From the NCBI RefSeq assembly GCF_003855095.1, contig NZ_CP033972.1:1302001-1366000 (forward strand): a DNA stretch of 64,000 bases, written 5' to 3'. This DNA is from Gordonia insulae (lineage in GTDB: Bacteria > Actinomycetota > Actinomycetes > Mycobacteriales > Mycobacteriaceae). Below are positions 62,557-64,000 of this stretch, piece after piece. How positions within the stretch are numbered: the first letter of the stretch is position 1; every line of letters starts with the position of its first letter. The notes under the pieces were generated by a model, which had not been told where the DNA came from, ran no database searches, and saw only the letters and a program-made list of their open reading frames with translations. The position numbers and the translations under genes were made by a program.

Positions 62557-63522
62557 ATGACCGCAAACATGATTCGCGGACCGCTGGATGCCAGCGCAAC
62601 CCCGCGCTATACCGAACCGTCCACCTTTGCCCGGCTGCCCCGGCTCGACGAGGTGCCCGGTGCGGCGGTGAAGATCATCGGCATCCCGTTCGACAGTGGT
62701 GTCAGCTACCGGCCCGGCGCCCGGTTCGGCCCCGGCCACATCCGCGCGTCGTCAAAGCTGCTGCGCCCCTATAACCCTGCGCTGGATGTGGCGCCGTTCG
62801 GCATCCAGCAGGTGGCCGACGCCGGCGACATCGCCGTCAATCCGTTCGACATCGTCGAAGCGCTCGCGACTGTCGAGCATGCGGCAACCGACCTGACCGC
62901 CGACGGCGCCCGCCTGCTCACCCTGGGCGGCGACCACACCCTGGCACTGCCGCTGCTGCGAGCGGTCCACAAGGAGCGCGGCAAGATCGCGGTGCTGCAC
63001 TTCGACGCGCACCTCGACACCTGGGACACCTACTTCGGCGCGCCGTTCACCCACGGCACCCCGTTTCGTCGCGCCAGCGAAGAGGGACTGATCGACATGG
63101 AGCGATCCATGCACGTCGGCATCCGCGGCCCCCTCTACGGCAAGGCCGACCTCGAGGCCGACGGCGTGCTCGGCTTTCAGATCGTGCGCTCGGACGACTA
63201 CCAGTTCGACGGTGTCCGCAGCATCATCGAACGCGTACACCGGCGGATGGCCGGTGGACCCGTGTACATCTCCGTCGACATCGACGTTCTCGACCCGGCA
63301 CACGCACCGGGCACCGGCACCCCGGAAGCCGGCGGCATGACCTCGCGCGAGTTGCTCAACACCCTGCGCGGCCTGGTCGGCCTCGACATCGTGGGCGCCG
63401 ACATCGTGGAGGTGGCCCCCGCCTACGACCACGCCGAGATCACCGGCATCGCCGCCGCCCACGTGGGCTACGAACTGTTGTCGGTGCTCGCCGCCAACGA
63501 GGCACACCGGTCGGGTCACTGA
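62557..63522 (+). CDS. Agmatinase/ureohydrolase family protein
   Basis: This 321-residue dimanganese hydrolase releases urea from a guanidino compound. All metal ligands are visible: His127 ([10 protein letters not shown]), Asp150/His152/Asp154 ([11 protein letters not shown]), and Asp241/Asp243 ([11 protein letters not shown]). [11 protein letters not shown] is the conserved loop. The family contains agmatinase, guanidinobutyrase, guanidinopropionase and guanidine hydrolase, and sequence motifs alone do not choose among them. It is the last gene of the operon. Urease encoded at 19-24 kb could consume the urea produced. A speB label would be premature. Confidence 0.86.
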   Translation: MTANMIRGPLDASATPRYTEPSTFARLPRLDEVPGAAVKIIGIPFDSGVSYRPGARFGPGHIRASSKLLRPYNPALDVAPFGIQQVADAGDIAVNPFDIVEALATVEHAATDLTADGARLLTLGGDHTLALPLLRAVHKERGKIAVLHFDAHLDTWDTYFGAPFTHGTPFRRASEEGLIDMERSMHVGIRGPLYGKADLEADGVLGFQIVRSDDYQFDGVRSIIERVHRRMAGGPVYISVDIDVLDPAHAPGTGTPEAGGMTSRELLNTLRGLVGLDIVGADIVEVAPAYDHAEITGIAAAHVGYELLSVLAANEAHRSGH

Positions 63523-63592
63523 GCCCGCCCCCGAGCAGACCCGTTTCCCTGCGCCCTGAGGAAGCCCGGAGCGCTGGGCGTGTCCGGGGTGA

Positions 63593-64000
63593 TCAGCCCA
63601 GGATGCCGGCGGCCCGGGCCGCCCGCCGGTATGCTGCGGCCAGCGTGTCCACGGTCTCGTGGGCGTTGAGCCCGCTCGGATTGGGTACCACCCAGACCGC
63701 GGCGCCGTCCCACCGCTCGTCCTGCGGTCCGGCGACCGCCCGCGGCTGATCGAAGGCCGATCGGTACGCCGTGATACCGGCGATCGCGACGACCCTGGGC
63801 GACACGCGGCGCACCGTCGCGCGCAGCCGCCGACCACCCGCCCGCAGCTCGTCGGCAGACAGTTCGGCGGCGGTTGCGCTCGCCCGCGCCACCACGTTGG
63901 TGATCCCGACGCCACGACGACACAGGAGATCGCGATCGTCGTCGCACATTCCGGCCGACGCGTCGATCAGCCGGTCGACGATGCCCGCCCGGTACAGGGC
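63593..64000 (-). CDS. mug: Mismatch-specific (Mug-type) DNA glycosylase, C-terminal part
   Basis: This gene runs off the right edge; 135 C-terminal residues are visible on the minus strand and the start lies beyond 64000. The segments GITNVVARASATAAELSADEL, RLRATVRRVSPRVVAIAGI and WVVPNPSGLNAHET match the uracil/thymine mismatch glycosylase family; NPSGLN is the conserved loop that probes the DNA minor groove. The catalytic N-terminal motif is not in the window. The family removes uracil or ethenocytosine opposite guanine. The gene is convergent with the ureohydrolase gene. Confidence 0.88.
   Translation of the reverse strand, partial: ALYRAGIVDRLIDASAGMCDDDRDLLCRRGVGITNVVARASATAAELSADELRAGGRRLRATVRRVSPRVVAIAGITAYRSAFDQPRAVAGPQDERWDGAAVWVVPNPSGLNAHETVDTLAAAYRRAARAAGILG

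Noticed and set aside
62557..63522. Firm assignment as agmatinase (speB)
   Set aside because: Metal-site motifs are common to several ureohydrolases and no polyamine genes adjoin it.

Overview
The window is 64 kb of GC-rich DNA that is almost fully coding. It comes from a Mycobacteriales actinobacterium, most likely Gordonia or a close relative (Williamsia, Rhodococcus). Four things point there. There is a SecA2 next to a PgsA-type synthase. The cluster gcvH - garA - ftsR-like merR - bifunctional nuclease - Rv1830-type merR - gcvP is present. BlaI/BlaR are followed by gnd1, guaB1 and two CBS-DUF21 proteins. Many genes have a TANNNT -10 element 6-9 nt before the start codon, i.e. leaderless promoters. 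Positions about 17,675-47,256 follow, from memory, the order of M. tuberculosis Rv1821-Rv1854, inverted and with insertions and losses. No rRNA, tRNA, CRISPR array, insertion sequence or prophage gene was recognised.

Layout. 1-7,600: mixed small genes: a DinB-like fragment, a DHFR/RibD-like reductase, an AhpD-like protein and a dienoyl-CoA isomerase-like crotonase behind a TetR/KstR-like operator, an F420-type reductase, a BadF/NAGK kinase, htpG and a PIG-L deacetylase. 7,633-16,309: recC-recB-recD, translationally coupled on the minus strand. 16,343-17,540: a thioesterase and an acetyltransferase. 17,675-25,485: ndh facing the urease operon ureABCFGD, which is preceded by a citrate-lyase-like gene and a hotdog thioesterase. 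25,814-37,256: plus-strand run blaI-blaR, gnd, guaB1, two CorC-like proteins, a putative DNA glycosylase, glcB and a membrane-anchored solute-binding-like protein. 37,314-47,256: minus-strand glycine-cleavage, signalling and secretion block: gcvP behind a tandem glycine riboswitch, two MerR regulators, a DUF151 nuclease, garA, gcvH, pgsA-like and secA2. 47,463-54,481: two unknown membrane proteins, a META-domain protein, mdh, ppk2, a pyruvyl-transferase-like gene and DUF503.

54,544-63,522 is the least ordinary region. A double Lrp/AsnC regulator, coupled to a half-size EPSP-synthase-like gene, is divergent from a tight eight-gene operon. That operon encodes a lipoprotein amino-acid ABC transporter, a D-2-hydroxyacid dehydrogenase, a TIM-barrel isomerase-like protein, a stand-alone Rieske oxygenase, a class II aldolase-fold protein without the usual catalytic Glu, and an agmatinase-family ureohydrolase. 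It reads as an uncharacterised uptake-and-degradation route for an amino-acid-like, possibly guanidino- or N-methylated, compound. The window ends inside a mismatch-specific (Mug-type) DNA glycosylase gene.

Functional links. gcvP, gcvH and garA connect glycine cleavage with FHA-domain control of the 2-oxoglutarate/glutamate node. glcB, mdh and ndh belong to glyoxylate/TCA and respiratory metabolism. Urease and the ureohydrolase both concern nitrogen release from urea or guanidino compounds. A consensus-like promoter with an iron-box-like dyad in its spacer (25,701-25,730) may drive the thioesterase/citrate-lyase-like/urease group and has a long stem-loop in its leader.
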